A stretch of DNA of 64,000 nt from Cribrihabitans_A neustonicus (GCF_048820895.1 NZ_JBMERQ010000014.1:4291-68290), one strand, 5' to 3'; shown: positions 8,862-17,865, counted from the first letter of the stretch. Notes: generated by a model not told the origin, from the sequence alone. Numbers and translations: made by a program.

Positions 8862-11234
8862 TCAAAAGTCCTGCCAGAGTTCGCGGGCGGCATTGCCCCT
8901 GGCGGCAACCGCGGCGGCAGGCGCAGGGCTGGCTTCGATTTCCCAGCTGTCCCCGCCATGGGCGGTGGGGGCAGCCGGCGCCGGGCCATCCTGCGCTTTG
9001 GGTTTGGCGTCCGGAGCGGAGCCCGAGGATCTACTGCCGCTGATACGGAAATGGGCCACCAGCTCGGCCAGTTTGGCAGCATCGCTGTTCAGCATGTGCC
9101 CGGCCGCGGTGGACTGTTCCACCATCGCCGCGTTCTGCTGGGTGACCTGATCGAGTTGCGACATCCCTGTGTTAATCTCTCCCAGGCCGGTAGATTGTTC
9201 GGCGGCGCCTTCGGCGATCCCGGAAACCAGTTGCGAGATATGGCTGACCTGGGCGACGATGCTTTGCAGCGCTTCGCCAGTCTTGCCGACGAGATCGACA
9301 CCGCGTTCGACCTGCTTCGAACTGTCGCCAATCAGGGTCTTTATTTCCATTGCCGCGTCCGACGAGCGTTGTGCCAGAGCCCGCACCTCGCTCGCGACCA
9401 CGGCAAAACCCTTGCCCGCTTCGCCTGCACGCGCGGCCTCCACACCAGCGTTCAGCGCCAGCAGGTTGGTCTGGAAAGCGATATCATCAATCACGCTGAT
9501 GATCTGAGAAATATGCTTCGAGGATTGCTCGATCTCGGTCATTGCCGCGACGGCGTTTCGGACCACCTCTCCGCTTGCCTCGGCCTCGGCCTTGGCTTCA
9601 CCCATGGTGGTTTCCACGGAACGCGCGCCCTCCGCGGCGGATCTGACGCTCGCAGTCAGCTCATCCAATGCAGCTGCGGTTTCCTCCAGCGTCGCTGCCT
9701 GGCTTTCAGTACGATTAGAAAGGTTGTCCGAGGCCTGACTGATTTCGGCAGCGCCATTGCGGATGCTGCCCGCCGCCTCGACCACCTGCACCACGGTACC
9801 ATTCAGGGTTTCAACCGTGCGGTTAAAATCATGCCGCAGCTGCTCGTGATCGTCAGAGAAAGTCTCCCGGATCGTTTCCGAGAAATCACCCGCGGCCAGC
9901 CGGACAAGTCCGGCAGACAGGCTCTCCACGACTTTCTGCTGCTCGCGCTGCTGTGCCGCCCGGGCCTCCTCGGCTTCACGGGCCTGTTGAAGGTCGGCTT
10001 GCATGCTGACCAGCGTCTTGCCGATCTTGCCGATCTCGTCCGAACGGCTGGCCGCAGTGATCTCGGTGTCAAGATTGCCCGAGGACACCGCTTCCATATC
10101 GGTGCAGATGCGGTCGATCGGCCGGGTAACCGAGCGGGCAAACAGCCAGCCTAGGAGCGACATCGCCGCGGCGCAGAAGACTGAGACCGCAAGCAGCAGG
10201 TTCCGGTCCTGTGCCACCGGAGCCATCAGCTCGTCCCAGTCCTGCTCGGCGATGATGGCCCAATTGGCAAATTCGGTTTTGAGCGGCGCCGAGTATGCCA
10301 GCACGCTCTGTCCGTTTAACCCTTCGGCCTGCTGCAGCATGTGGGACTTGCCATCGAAAGCATTCACAACCTGCTCCGTATCCGGCAGCGGCGCCAGCAC
10401 CTCGAAGCCGCCTTCCTCGCGCGCCGGTGTGCGCGCAAGGAGATCGGGACCCGCAATGTAAATCTGGGTGGTCTCTCCGAGTCCGTCAGCGTTGTTGACG
10501 ATATTGGCCAGAAGCTCGACCGGCAGCTGCACGGCAAGCACGCCAACGGTCAGGTTGGCGTCATTCACGATCGGCGCGGCCGCAAAACCGGCCGCGGCGC
10601 CATTGCTCGGCGCGTAAGGGCTGAGATCGGCGAAGAAAACCTCTCCCCGGCCGCCTTCGACGGCCTGACGGTAGACGGCGCCCAGTCCGGTATCTTTGTA
10701 GGGGCCGCTGTACATATTTGTGCCAAAGTCGCTCTCCTTGAAGACCGAATAGACCACGTCCCCCGCGAGGTTAATCAGGAAGGCATCATAGTAGCCCTTG
10801 GTCTCGATCAGCGTCTTGTAGGCCGGGTGAAAGCTCTCGTGATGCATATGATACGGAGACTCGCCTGCCGCCCGTGCGAGCAGATGTTTCTGTCCAGCGG
10901 GGTTCGGGTTGTCGTCAATGTAGGCCTTGCGCAGCACCACGCCGGGGTCGCCATCCAGCCCGTTCCAGGTCATCGTGAGCCATTCGACCGCCGTGGCGGT
11001 CGAGGGCACGGCCGCCAGGGTCTGCACATCGGCATGGATGCCATCCAGCAGCTTCTGGACCGAGTATCTCCGGTCAGCAACCATCGAGTTAAATTGGCTT
11101 TCGGCGTTTTCCACCGCGCTGCGCTGGAAACTGGTGGTGGCGATGGTGACCAGAATCACCGTCAGCAGCACGCCGAACCCAACCACGAACAATGGCAGCT
11201 TATGTGCCAGCTTAAGCGAATTAAGCGCTTTCAT
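8862..11234 (-). CDS. methyl-accepting chemotaxis protein (Cache-type sensor)
   Basis: 790 residues. A short cytoplasmic start leads into TM1 (about 13-33), a large periplasmic domain (about 40-340, Cache-like, with GYYDAFLINLAGDVVYS and the following FGTNMYSG), TM2 (about 345-367), HAMP, and the signalling domain with the conserved hairpin tip around QTNLLALNAGVEAARAGEAG. The C-terminus is a flexible Ala/Pro-rich tail ending LWQDF, which fits the aromatic-x-x-aromatic docking pentapeptide used to tether CheR or CheB. The start has AGGAGG five bases upstream. The ligand cannot be read from the sequence. It is divergent from the che operon and upstream of cheB and cheD on the same strand. Confidence 0.9.
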   Translation of the reverse strand: MKALNSLKLAHKLPLFVVGFGVLLTVILVTIATTSFQRSAVENAESQFNSMVADRRYSVQKLLDGIHADVQTLAAVPSTATAVEWLTMTWNGLDGDPGVVLRKAYIDDNPNPAGQKHLLARAAGESPYHMHHESFHPAYKTLIETKGYYDAFLINLAGDVVYSVFKESDFGTNMYSGPYKDTGLGAVYRQAVEGGRGEVFFADLSPYAPSNGAAAGFAAAPIVNDANLTVGVLAVQLPVELLANIVNNADGLGETTQIYIAGPDLLARTPAREEGGFEVLAPLPDTEQVVNAFDGKSHMLQQAEGLNGQSVLAYSAPLKTEFANWAIIAEQDWDELMAPVAQDRNLLLAVSVFCAAAMSLLGWLFARSVTRPIDRICTDMEAVSSGNLDTEITAASRSDEIGKIGKTLVSMQADLQQAREAEEARAAQQREQQKVVESLSAGLVRLAAGDFSETIRETFSDDHEQLRHDFNRTVETLNGTVVQVVEAAGSIRNGAAEISQASDNLSNRTESQAATLEETAAALDELTASVRSAAEGARSVETTMGEAKAEAEASGEVVRNAVAAMTEIEQSSKHISQIISVIDDIAFQTNLLALNAGVEAARAGEAGKGFAVVASEVRALAQRSSDAAMEIKTLIGDSSKQVERGVDLVGKTGEALQSIVAQVSHISQLVSGIAEGAAEQSTGLGEINTGMSQLDQVTQQNAAMVEQSTAAGHMLNSDAAKLAELVAHFRISGSRSSGSAPDAKPKAQDGPAPAAPTAHGGDSWEIEASPAPAAAVAARGNAARELWQDF

Positions 11235-11589
11235 TCCGTCCTCCTGAGGGATTGCGGTCTAGGCTTCCGCAAAATCAATGGCCACGACGATGGCCTTGCA
11301 GGGGTTAATTTGCCGCTTACGAGGTATGGATTTTGCCGCCTTTTGCCGGAAAACGGAGTGGCAGCCGCCCCAGGGGCGCGATCGCCGGGAGCACGGACGG
11401 GCGGTTTCGCGGACCCGGCCCGAAACATCTAAAATTGGCAGCGTTTGGCGTGCGGCTTTCGCTCCGCGGCCTCCTTATAAATGCATCCAGGCAGGCTTTG
11501 GCGGCAATCAAATATTAAGGCCCGGGCCCTAAGTATTTGAGCATCGAACTCGAACTGATCGCCGACAACGGGGGTGCGAATCGCCGAAC
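11235..11589. promoter_or_regulatory. divergent mcp / che operon upstream region
   Basis: 355 bp without a gene, carrying the promoters for the leftward chemoreceptor and the rightward che operon. The only clear structure is the inverted repeat at 11508-11540. No sigma-28-like or other promoter could be called with confidence by eye. Confidence 0.5.
11508..11540. repeat. 33-nt inverted repeat in che leader
   Basis: The arms TCAAATATTAAGG and CCTAAGTATTTGA flank a GC-rich centre (CCCGGGC) and pair almost completely. It lies about 50 bp before the first che gene. It could be an operator or an mRNA hairpin; there is no U-tract, so a classical terminator is unlikely. Confidence 0.5.
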
Positions 11590-11877
11590 ATGAGCACGGA
11601 AACGCAACATCACCTTTTGGATTTGCCGAATGCTTTCGCGGATCTCGATCCGCTGATCGCCTTCCTGCAGGGGGCCCGCACCCAGCCGGTCGAAATCAAC
11701 TGCAAAAACACCGCGGTCATGCCCTCGCGCTGCCTGCAGCTGCTGCTTGGCGCGGAACAGCAATGGCGGTCCGAGGGGGTGGGGTTTGCGGTCACCAATG
11801 TGACCGAATCCTGCCGCAAGTCCCTGAACCTTCTGGGGCTGGAGCCAAACCGATTTGAAGACGAGGATACAGCATGA
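11590..11877 (+). CDS. STAS-domain protein heading the che operon
   Basis: 95 residues. The alternating beta/alpha pattern, including TQPVEINCKNTAVMPSRCLQLL and GVGFAVTNVTESCRKSLNLLGL, resembles small STAS (anti-sigma-factor-antagonist-like) proteins found at the start of some alphaproteobacterial chemotaxis operons. The usual phosphorylatable serine of SpoIIAA-type proteins is not obvious; the equivalent loop may be the MPSRC segment. Its stop overlaps the cheY start by ATGA, so it is co-translated with the chemotaxis genes. Its precise role in chemotaxis is not known. Confidence 0.72.
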   Translation: MSTETQHHLLDLPNAFADLDPLIAFLQGARTQPVEINCKNTAVMPSRCLQLLLGAEQQWRSEGVGFAVTNVTESCRKSLNLLGLEPNRFEDEDTA

Positions 11878-12248
11878 AGACCAAAGTCCTGGCAATCGAC
11901 GATTCCCGCACGATCCGGAATCTGCTCGCCGCGACCCTGGAGGAAGCCGGGTTCGAATATCACTGCGCCGTGGACGGCCGTGAGGGTGTGGACATGTACC
12001 CCGACGTGGCCCCCGATGTGGTGATAACTGACATCAACATGCCCAACCTCGACGGCTTCGGCGTGATCGAAGAGCTGCGCGGCGACGGCATCAACTCCAA
12101 GGTGCCGATCCTCGTTCTGACGACCGAAAGCGCGCCGGAGATGAAGGCCCGCGCCCGCAACGCCGGCGCCACCGGATGGATCACCAAACCTTTCGACGAC
12201 GCTTCGCTGATCTTCGCGCTGAAGCGGGTCACCGGAGCCGCGGCCTGA
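11874..12248 (+). CDS. cheY: chemotaxis response regulator CheY (first copy)
   Basis: 124 residues, a single receiver domain with all key residues: acidic pair in LAIDDSRTIR, phosphoacceptor aspartate in VVITDINMPNLDG, threonine in LVLTTES and lysine in WITKPFDD. It starts within the STAS gene stop (ATGA) and is separated from cheA by one base. It may control the flagellar motor or act as a phosphate sink; the operon has a second receiver at 15776, so the division of labour is unknown. Confidence 0.9.
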   Translation: MKTKVLAIDDSRTIRNLLAATLEEAGFEYHCAVDGREGVDMYPDVAPDVVITDINMPNLDGFGVIEELRGDGINSKVPILVLTTESAPEMKARARNAGATGWITKPFDDASLIFALKRVTGAAA

Positions 12249-12249
12249 G

Positions 12250-14409
12250 ATGTCGGGGTCGATTCAGGATACCTTCTTCGAGGAGTGCGAAGAGCTCCTT
12301 GAAGCAACGGATGAGGGTTTGACCGCCATCGAAGGAGGCGATCACAACCCCGAGGTGGTCAATGCGATCTTCCGTGCTGTGCACTCGATCAAGGGTGGCG
12401 CGGGGGCATTTGGCCTGGATGATCTGGTAGCTTTTGCACACCGGTTCGAAACCGTCTTCGACGAGGTGCGCTCGAACCGGCTGGATCTCGACGAGAAACT
12501 GATCCAGCTGCTGCTGCGCGCCAGCGACCACCTGTCCGCGCTGGTTGAAGTGGCGCGCGACGGCGGCCAGATTGACGAGGCGCATCACGACGTGCTGCTC
12601 GAGGCCTTGGACGAGTATATACCCGAGGAGGAGGAAGATCTTACGTTCGAGCCGATGGGCCTCGGCGGCCCGGTCGATCTGCCCGATCTCGGCGGCCCGG
12701 CCGCGCCCAAGGAAGAAACCTACCGGATTCGCTTCCATCCCCTGAAGGAGATGTACGGCACCGGCAACGAACCCTTCTTCCTGTTCCAGGCGCTGCAGGA
12801 AATGGGCAAGCTGACTGTGGAACTCGACGAATCCGAATTGCCGGGTTTTGATGCGATGGATCAGGGCGAAAGCTACCTGGCCTGGAATCTTGTTCTGGTC
12901 ACCTCCGAGCCGCGGTCCGTGGTCGAGGCGGTTTTCGAATTTGTCGAAGGCCTCTGCGAGCTGTCCATCGAAGGCGACGGCGATGCCGAGGCGGAAGCCA
13001 ATGCCATTGCCGCGCTGGATGCGATGTTCGGCACACCGGACGAGAGCAGCGGAGACACGCTCGCCGCCCCTTTTGACCCGCCGGCCCCCGCAGCAGAACC
13101 CGACGCCGCCCCGGCTCCGGTCGTGGCCGGTGACAAGAGCGCTGACAAAGCCGCAGGCCAGAAGGCCGAAGGCGGCCGCCAGGAGCAGCGCGGTCCCAAG
13201 CCTACTCTGCGCGTCGAGCTCGAGCGAGTGGACCGGCTGATTAACGCGGTCGGGGAACTTATCATCAACCATTCGATGCTGGCGCAGCAGATCGCCAACC
13301 TCAACGTCTCCGACACCAGGGATGTCGAAACGGAGCTGGAGGGGTTCAAGAATCTTGCCCGCGACATTCAGGAAGGCGTGATGTCGATCCGCGCGCAGCC
13401 GGTGAAACCGCTGTTCCAGCGCATGGCTCGCATCGTGCGCGAAGCGTCGGCGGCAACCGGCAAGACCGCGAAGCTGATAACCGAAGGCGAAGCGACCGAG
13501 GTCGACAAAACGGTGATCGAACGGCTGTCCGACCCGCTGACGCACATCCTGCGCAACGCGGTCGACCACGGCATCGAGAAACCCGAAGGCCGCGCCGAAG
13601 CGGGCAAGCCCACCACCGGCGAGATCCGCCTCACGGCCTCGCACCGCTCCGGCAGCGTCTGCATCGAAATCAAGGACGACGGCGCCGGTGTGAATCGCCA
13701 GAAGGTGAAGGAAATCGCCATCGAGAAGGGGCTGATTCCGGAGAATGCCGAGCTCACCGACAACGAGATCGACAACCTCCTGTTCTTGCCCGGTTTCTCG
13801 ACCGCCAAGGAGGTTTCAAACCTCTCCGGCCGCGGTGTCGGCATGGACGTGGTGAAAAACGCGGTGACCGGTCTCGGCGGCCGCATCAACATCACCTCGA
13901 ACCCCGGCAAGGGGTCGACCTTCACCATCATCCTGCCCCTGACCCTGGCGGTGATGGACGGCATGGTGGTGTCGGTGGCCGATCAGACCATGGTGGTGCC
14001 GATCACCTCGATCGTGGAGACGATGCGCGGAAGCGACGACATGATTAACAGCCTGGGCGCCGACGGCACCCTGTTGTCGATCCGCGGCAATTTCGTGCCG
14101 ATCTGCGATGTGGCCGGCGCGCTTGGCCTTTACCGCGAAAGCGGCCGCCAGGGCGGAGTCTACCTCCTGGTGGAAACCGAAACCGGCCAGCGCTGCGCCT
14201 TGGCGGTGGATGACATCCATGACCAGCGCCAAGTGGTCATCAAGAGCCTCGACGGCGTCTGCGGCGAGATCCCCGGGGTCGCGGCGGCCACCATCCTGGG
14301 GGATGGCAAGATTGCCATGATCCTAGACCCGGAGAGCATCATTGCGGCGTCGCCTACGGCAGCCGCCTTTGACACCGAGCGGAGAATGAGCAATGCAATC
14401 GCAAGCTGA
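12250..14409 (+). CDS. cheA: chemotaxis sensor histidine kinase CheA
   Basis: 719 residues. P1 (Hpt) has the phosphorylated histidine at about residue 45 in FRAVHSIKGGAGAFG. A response-regulator-binding-like domain spans about 155-250, followed by an Ala/Pro-rich linker. Dimerisation (P3) starts near 315 (LRVELERVDRLINAVGELI), the ATPase (P4) has the N box LTHILRNAVDHGIEKPEGR, the G1 motif IKDDGAGVN and GRGVGMDVVK, and the C-terminal CheW-like P5 domain runs from about 570. It phosphorylates the CheY proteins in response to receptor signals. It starts one base after cheY and overlaps cheW by 17 bases. Confidence 0.95.
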   Translation: MSGSIQDTFFEECEELLEATDEGLTAIEGGDHNPEVVNAIFRAVHSIKGGAGAFGLDDLVAFAHRFETVFDEVRSNRLDLDEKLIQLLLRASDHLSALVEVARDGGQIDEAHHDVLLEALDEYIPEEEEDLTFEPMGLGGPVDLPDLGGPAAPKEETYRIRFHPLKEMYGTGNEPFFLFQALQEMGKLTVELDESELPGFDAMDQGESYLAWNLVLVTSEPRSVVEAVFEFVEGLCELSIEGDGDAEAEANAIAALDAMFGTPDESSGDTLAAPFDPPAPAAEPDAAPAPVVAGDKSADKAAGQKAEGGRQEQRGPKPTLRVELERVDRLINAVGELIINHSMLAQQIANLNVSDTRDVETELEGFKNLARDIQEGVMSIRAQPVKPLFQRMARIVREASAATGKTAKLITEGEATEVDKTVIERLSDPLTHILRNAVDHGIEKPEGRAEAGKPTTGEIRLTASHRSGSVCIEIKDDGAGVNRQKVKEIAIEKGLIPENAELTDNEIDNLLFLPGFSTAKEVSNLSGRGVGMDVVKNAVTGLGGRINITSNPGKGSTFTIILPLTLAVMDGMVVSVADQTMVVPITSIVETMRGSDDMINSLGADGTLLSIRGNFVPICDVAGALGLYRESGRQGGVYLLVETETGQRCALAVDDIHDQRQVVIKSLDGVCGEIPGVAAATILGDGKIAMILDPESIIAASPTAAAFDTERRMSNAIAS

Positions 14410-14881
14410 AGTTAAACAGACTGATCACGAAGTCAAACACGCCGAACAAAGCGAGTTTGTCAGCTTCACGGTAGCGGGTCAGGCGTTCTGCCTGAAGATC
14501 ACCCAAATCCGCGAAATCCGCCGCTGGTCGCCTGTGACCATCCTGCCCCATGCTCCTGCCGATGTGCTGGGGGTGATGAACCTGCGCGGCGCGGTGATCC
14601 CGATATACGACCTCTCGGCGCGCTTCGGGCTGGAACAGACTGAGGCCAGCGAGCGGAACGTGGTGATCGTGGTATCGGTGCACGGCAAGCCGGTGGGCTT
14701 GCTGGCGGAATCGGTGTCCGAGATTATCTCGATCAACCCGGGCGACATCCAGGAAACCCCGCCAGTCGACAGCCGCAACACCATGGAATACATCCAGGGC
14801 ATCATATCGCACGATGACACCATGGTGCGCATCATCAACCTTGATGCGGTGATCTCGGCTCCGGAGCAGGTGATGCTGTGA
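14393..14881 (+). CDS. cheW: chemotaxis coupling protein CheW
   Basis: 162 residues. After a charged 20-residue N-terminus, the protein has the CheW beta-barrel sequence FVSFTVAGQAFCLKITQIREI, the conserved LGVMNLRGAVIPIYDL block and VGLLAESVSEII. It links chemoreceptors to CheA. The start lies inside the 3' end of cheA (17-base overlap) and the stop overlaps the cheR GTG start. Confidence 0.94.
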   Translation: MQSQAEVKQTDHEVKHAEQSEFVSFTVAGQAFCLKITQIREIRRWSPVTILPHAPADVLGVMNLRGAVIPIYDLSARFGLEQTEASERNVVIVVSVHGKPVGLLAESVSEIISINPGDIQETPPVDSRNTMEYIQGIISHDDTMVRIINLDAVISAPEQVML

Positions 14882-15759
14882 GCGTAGAGGGCCCCATCGC
14901 TCCCCAGGCAGACGGCTTTTCGCTGTCCGACCAGGAATTCGAGTCCATTGCGCAGTACGCGCACCGGCACTTCGGCCTGGCGATGGCGAAAAGCAAGAAG
15001 CCGCTGGTTTCCTCGCGGCTGGCGCGCAAGCTCCGGCAGCGCAACATCACGGATTTCAAGGAGTATTTGAAAAGCCTCGACGGGCCGAACGCGGAGGAGG
15101 AGCGCAGCGGACTGCTGTCGCTGCTGACGACGAATGTGACCCACTTCTTCCGGGAGCCGCACCACTTCGAGACGCTGCGCAACGACGTGTTGCCGCCTCT
15201 GATCGAACAGGCGCGGCGCGGCGGACGGGTGCGGCTGTGGTCGGCGGGCTGCTCCAACGGGCAGGAGCCGTATTCGATCGCGATGATCGTGCTTGACCTC
15301 TGTCCGGAAGCGGCAAAGCTTGACTTCAAGATCCTCGGCACAGACATCGACCCGGTTGTGGTGCGCAGGGCCCAGGCCGCGAAATACCCCGAAGACGAGC
15401 TCGCACAGATCGACCCCGCCTACCGCAAACTGCTGCCCGCGCGCGACAAAGACGGCCGCTTCCCGGAAAGCCTGCGCAAGCTGATTACCTTCGGTGTGCT
15501 CAACCTGATCGAGCCATTCCCGTTCAAAGGAAAGTTCGACGCCATTTTCTGCCGCAACGTGGCTATCTATTTCGACAATCCGACCCAGCAGAAGGTCTGG
15601 CAGGCCTTCCAGAAATCCCTGAACCCAGGCGGTTACATCTTCATCGGCCACTCCGAACGGATGTCGGGCCCCGCAGCACAAAGCCTGAAGACGGCCGGGA
15701 TCACAACCTACATCAACGCACATCCCGGCCGGAGCTCCCCGGGCGGGCATGCAAGCTGA
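14878..15759 (+). CDS. cheR: chemotaxis protein methyltransferase CheR
   Basis: 293 residues. The N-terminal helical domain (about 15-90) contains TTNVTHFFREPHHFE, and the SAM-binding domain has RLWSAGCSNGQEPYSIAM (about 118-136) and DAIFCRNVAIYFD. It methylates receptor glutamates using S-adenosylmethionine. It starts with GTG overlapping the cheW stop (GTGA). The chemoreceptor in this locus ends with a motif that could dock CheR. Confidence 0.94.
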   Translation: MSVEGPIAPQADGFSLSDQEFESIAQYAHRHFGLAMAKSKKPLVSSRLARKLRQRNITDFKEYLKSLDGPNAEEERSGLLSLLTTNVTHFFREPHHFETLRNDVLPPLIEQARRGGRVRLWSAGCSNGQEPYSIAMIVLDLCPEAAKLDFKILGTDIDPVVVRRAQAAKYPEDELAQIDPAYRKLLPARDKDGRFPESLRKLITFGVLNLIEPFPFKGKFDAIFCRNVAIYFDNPTQQKVWQAFQKSLNPGGYIFIGHSERMSGPAAQSLKTAGITTYINAHPGRSSPGGHAS

Positions 15760-15775
15760 GCAGAAGGAAAATAAA

Positions 15776-16162
15776 ATGAGCTTGAAAGACTCTCTCCGTG
15801 TCATGGTTGTGGATGACATGTCGACAAGCCGCGGCATTCTCACCCAGTGCCTGGATGAGATCGGAATCAAGAATTACATGGTGGAAAACAACGGCCAGTC
15901 GGCGTTTCAGAAACTGGCCGCAACCCCAGTGCACCTGGTTTTGTCCGACTATAACATGCCGGGCATGGACGGTCTCGGCCTGCTTCAGGCGCTGCGCGGC
16001 CATCAGGTCACCCAGCGGGTCGGCTTCATCCTGGTGACCGGCAAGCCGACACCTGAAATCATCGAGGTTGGCAAGAAGCTGGGCCTGAACAACATCATCC
16101 GCAAGCCCTTCACCGTGGCGACAATGAAACAGGCGATCGAACAAGTCGTCGGGCGGCTTTAA
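15776..16162 (+). CDS. cheY: chemotaxis response regulator CheY (second copy)
   Basis: 128 residues, a single receiver domain with complete active site: VVDDMSTSRG, LVLSDYNMPGMDG, LVTGKPT and IIRKPFTVATMK. It was started at the ATG at 15776 (MSLKDSLRV), which has AGAAGGAA upstream, rather than the longer frame overlapping cheR. It differs clearly from the first cheY of the operon and, as in rhizobial che clusters with two CheY proteins, one may drive the motor and the other act as a phosphate sink. It is two bases upstream of the CheT-like gene. Confidence 0.92.
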   Translation: MSLKDSLRVMVVDDMSTSRGILTQCLDEIGIKNYMVENNGQSAFQKLAATPVHLVLSDYNMPGMDGLGLLQALRGHQVTQRVGFILVTGKPTPEIIEVGKKLGLNNIIRKPFTVATMKQAIEQVVGRL

Positions 16163-16164
16163 TT

Positions 16165-16491
16165 ATGGAGCGCCCCGGAAAAGCTCTCAGCGAACTCTGC
16201 GCCGCGTCGGCGTGGGAAATGCGGCAGCTGCGCACGCAGATCCAGGCGCTGGAGGATGTTGTCCTGGACGTACTGGAGCGCGGCACCGCCCCCACCAGCC
16301 AGGAACTGCGCGCCCTGCAGGACTTCGACCTGGTGATTCAGACACTGGCGGGCTTGTCCGGATTTTTCGAACGAGTCCAGGATCAGGTCGACCAAGAGGG
16401 GCCTGCCGACCTTCCCGCTGCCGCTGGCGGGGTTACGCTTGAAAAGCTGCGCGAACGGCTGCAGTCCGCCAGCAGCATGGCGGGCGCGTGA
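16165..16491 (+). CDS. small CheT/CheZ-like protein with DxxxQ motif
   Basis: 108 residues, mostly predicted helix. Near residue 56 it has ALQDFDLVIQTLAGLSGFFE, in which DLVIQ fits the DxxxQ phosphatase motif of CheZ and of the rhizobial protein CheT; the surrounding LQDFD...Q..AGL resembles the CheZ active-site helix. It is the last gene of the che operon, two bases after the second cheY. The likely role is to accelerate dephosphorylation of one of the CheY proteins. The motif and position are seen; the phosphatase activity is inferred. Similarity outside the motif is too low to name the gene. Confidence 0.7.
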   Translation: MERPGKALSELCAASAWEMRQLRTQIQALEDVVLDVLERGTAPTSQELRALQDFDLVIQTLAGLSGFFERVQDQVDQEGPADLPAAAGGVTLEKLRERLQSASSMAGA

Positions 16492-16498
16492 ACTTTCG

Positions 16499-16522
16499 GC
16501 ACCGCGCACGCCTGCGCGGTGC
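16499..16522 (+). terminator. possible che operon terminator hairpin
   Basis: A perfect 10-bp stem (GCACCGCGCA / TGCGCGGTGC) with a four-base loop begins eight bases after the stop of the CheT-like gene. No T-run follows, so intrinsic termination is uncertain. Confidence 0.45.
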
Positions 16523-17811
16523 TGTCCATAGACAAGCAGCTTGCGTCTTGTGCTGCTTGCCGCTGGTCCGCAGACCGGCCCACCCCTCTCACGCTCTGGC
16601 AGACCGGACCTGAAGCTGTCATAACCTGCGCCTTGTTGGGGCGAAGGTTTGGCAGGACGCGACATGCATGACGGCGGCAGCCGGCCGCTCGCGCGCTCTT
16701 TGGAATGCCCGGCGGCCTAAACGTGCCGACGCTCCCCCTTAACAGGGATGTTATTGGGCGTGGCCTGCGGTATTCGTGATCTCAGGCCGTGGGCCTGCCA
16801 GACCGCGGGCGATAGACGAGGCGGGCCCCGAATTTCGAGATTCGTAACGGCGTCATGACCAAAATTGCCAACTGGCAAAGATCTCCCCGGTATCGGTCGG
16901 TTATTCTCTTACTGCGCATCTCCGCCATTCCTCCTCCCGCACGTCTCCCCCGCTCGTCCCCCCTGCCCCGCAGCGATTTCCCTTCGGACAGTTGGCTGGC
17001 CGCTGGCGCCTGAAGCCGGCAGATGGTGCGGGCCGCCTTCCCTCAATCATCACGGGTAGCCTCGCGAAATCGAGCCGCTCCGGCCCAGGTTCCGCGAGTC
17101 TACCCGTGTCGGAATCGGCGCTAAACTGGCTTCGTACTACACCGCAAGCAGCGTAGGCGCCGGACAGATTCGCGTTCGGTGAGCCAGTTGCGGAACTTGG
17201 GGGCTTTGCTGCAACGCAGCATGGCCCTTCACCCGCCGGCAGGGCCCTCCCTTGGGCGGAACCTGTGCCGGTCTAAGCGGTCCCGTTATAGTACCGCGGT
17301 TTCGGACGCGACCGCGTTCGGCGCGGCGGATCCTCCTCAGTCTAGCGGACTTCAGCCCGAATTCGGGGATAGGAAATGGCCCAGGACGATCACCAAGGAA
17401 CCATTCACCGAAGTCGGGCCGGTCGGCCGGAAGCACGCCTGCCCCGACAAGGTGCCGGAACCAGGGCCGTCCCCGCGGGGACAGAAGGGGCGTTCGCTGT
17501 GCAAACGGAGGCCCGGGCGTGGAACTCCGCCGCGGTGGCGGCATTCCACCGTGCTTCCTGCGCCGGACGCGTCGGCAACCTCTCACGCGGTATGAACTTC
17601 ACCTTCTCTCCCGCGCCCGTCAGCTCAACAGCGTGTCACGGATATTCTGAAGCAGGTTGTGAGGTATCAGCCGACAGCGGCGCCGACCTGGAAAGCAAGG
17701 AGGCATTCAAATTGTGGACGACCAGACTGAATCGCCTCCCGCGTGCTCAACTGAACCCGGCCGGAGCTAACAACATTCCACCGGGCGTCCCGACGGGATA
17801 GACCCAGTATG
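16523..17811. other. 1.3-kb region without a credible gene
   Basis: Frames here give Arg/Pro/Gly-rich translations with no recognisable fold, no ribosome site and no codon pattern like the neighbours. One copy of the partition palindrome (17469-17482) lies inside. It separates the che operon from parB and may be a decayed insertion or intergenic DNA linked to plasmid maintenance. No tRNA, transposase remnant or terminal repeats were recognised. Confidence 0.55.
17469..17482. repeat. parS-like palindrome, copy 1
   Basis: GTCCCCGCGGGGAC, a perfect 14-bp palindrome, about 380 bp beyond the parB 3' end. The outer bases are C and A, so the 16-bp form is imperfect here. Confidence 0.65.
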
Positions 17812-17837
17812 AAAAGGCCCGGCGCACCTGCCGGGCC
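17812..17837 (-). terminator. intrinsic terminator of parAB
   Basis: On the minus strand GGCCCGGC and GCCGGGCC form an 8-bp stem with a six-base loop followed by TTTTC, 28 bp after the parB stop codon. Confidence 0.75.
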
Positions 17838-17865
17838 ATCGTCTTCGCACACCGGCGTACCGGCC

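Noticed and set aside
17137..17801. Several 65-150-residue frames in the gap before parB
   Set aside because: Arg/Pro-rich, overlapping on both strands, without ribosome sites or family motifs; treated as non-coding.
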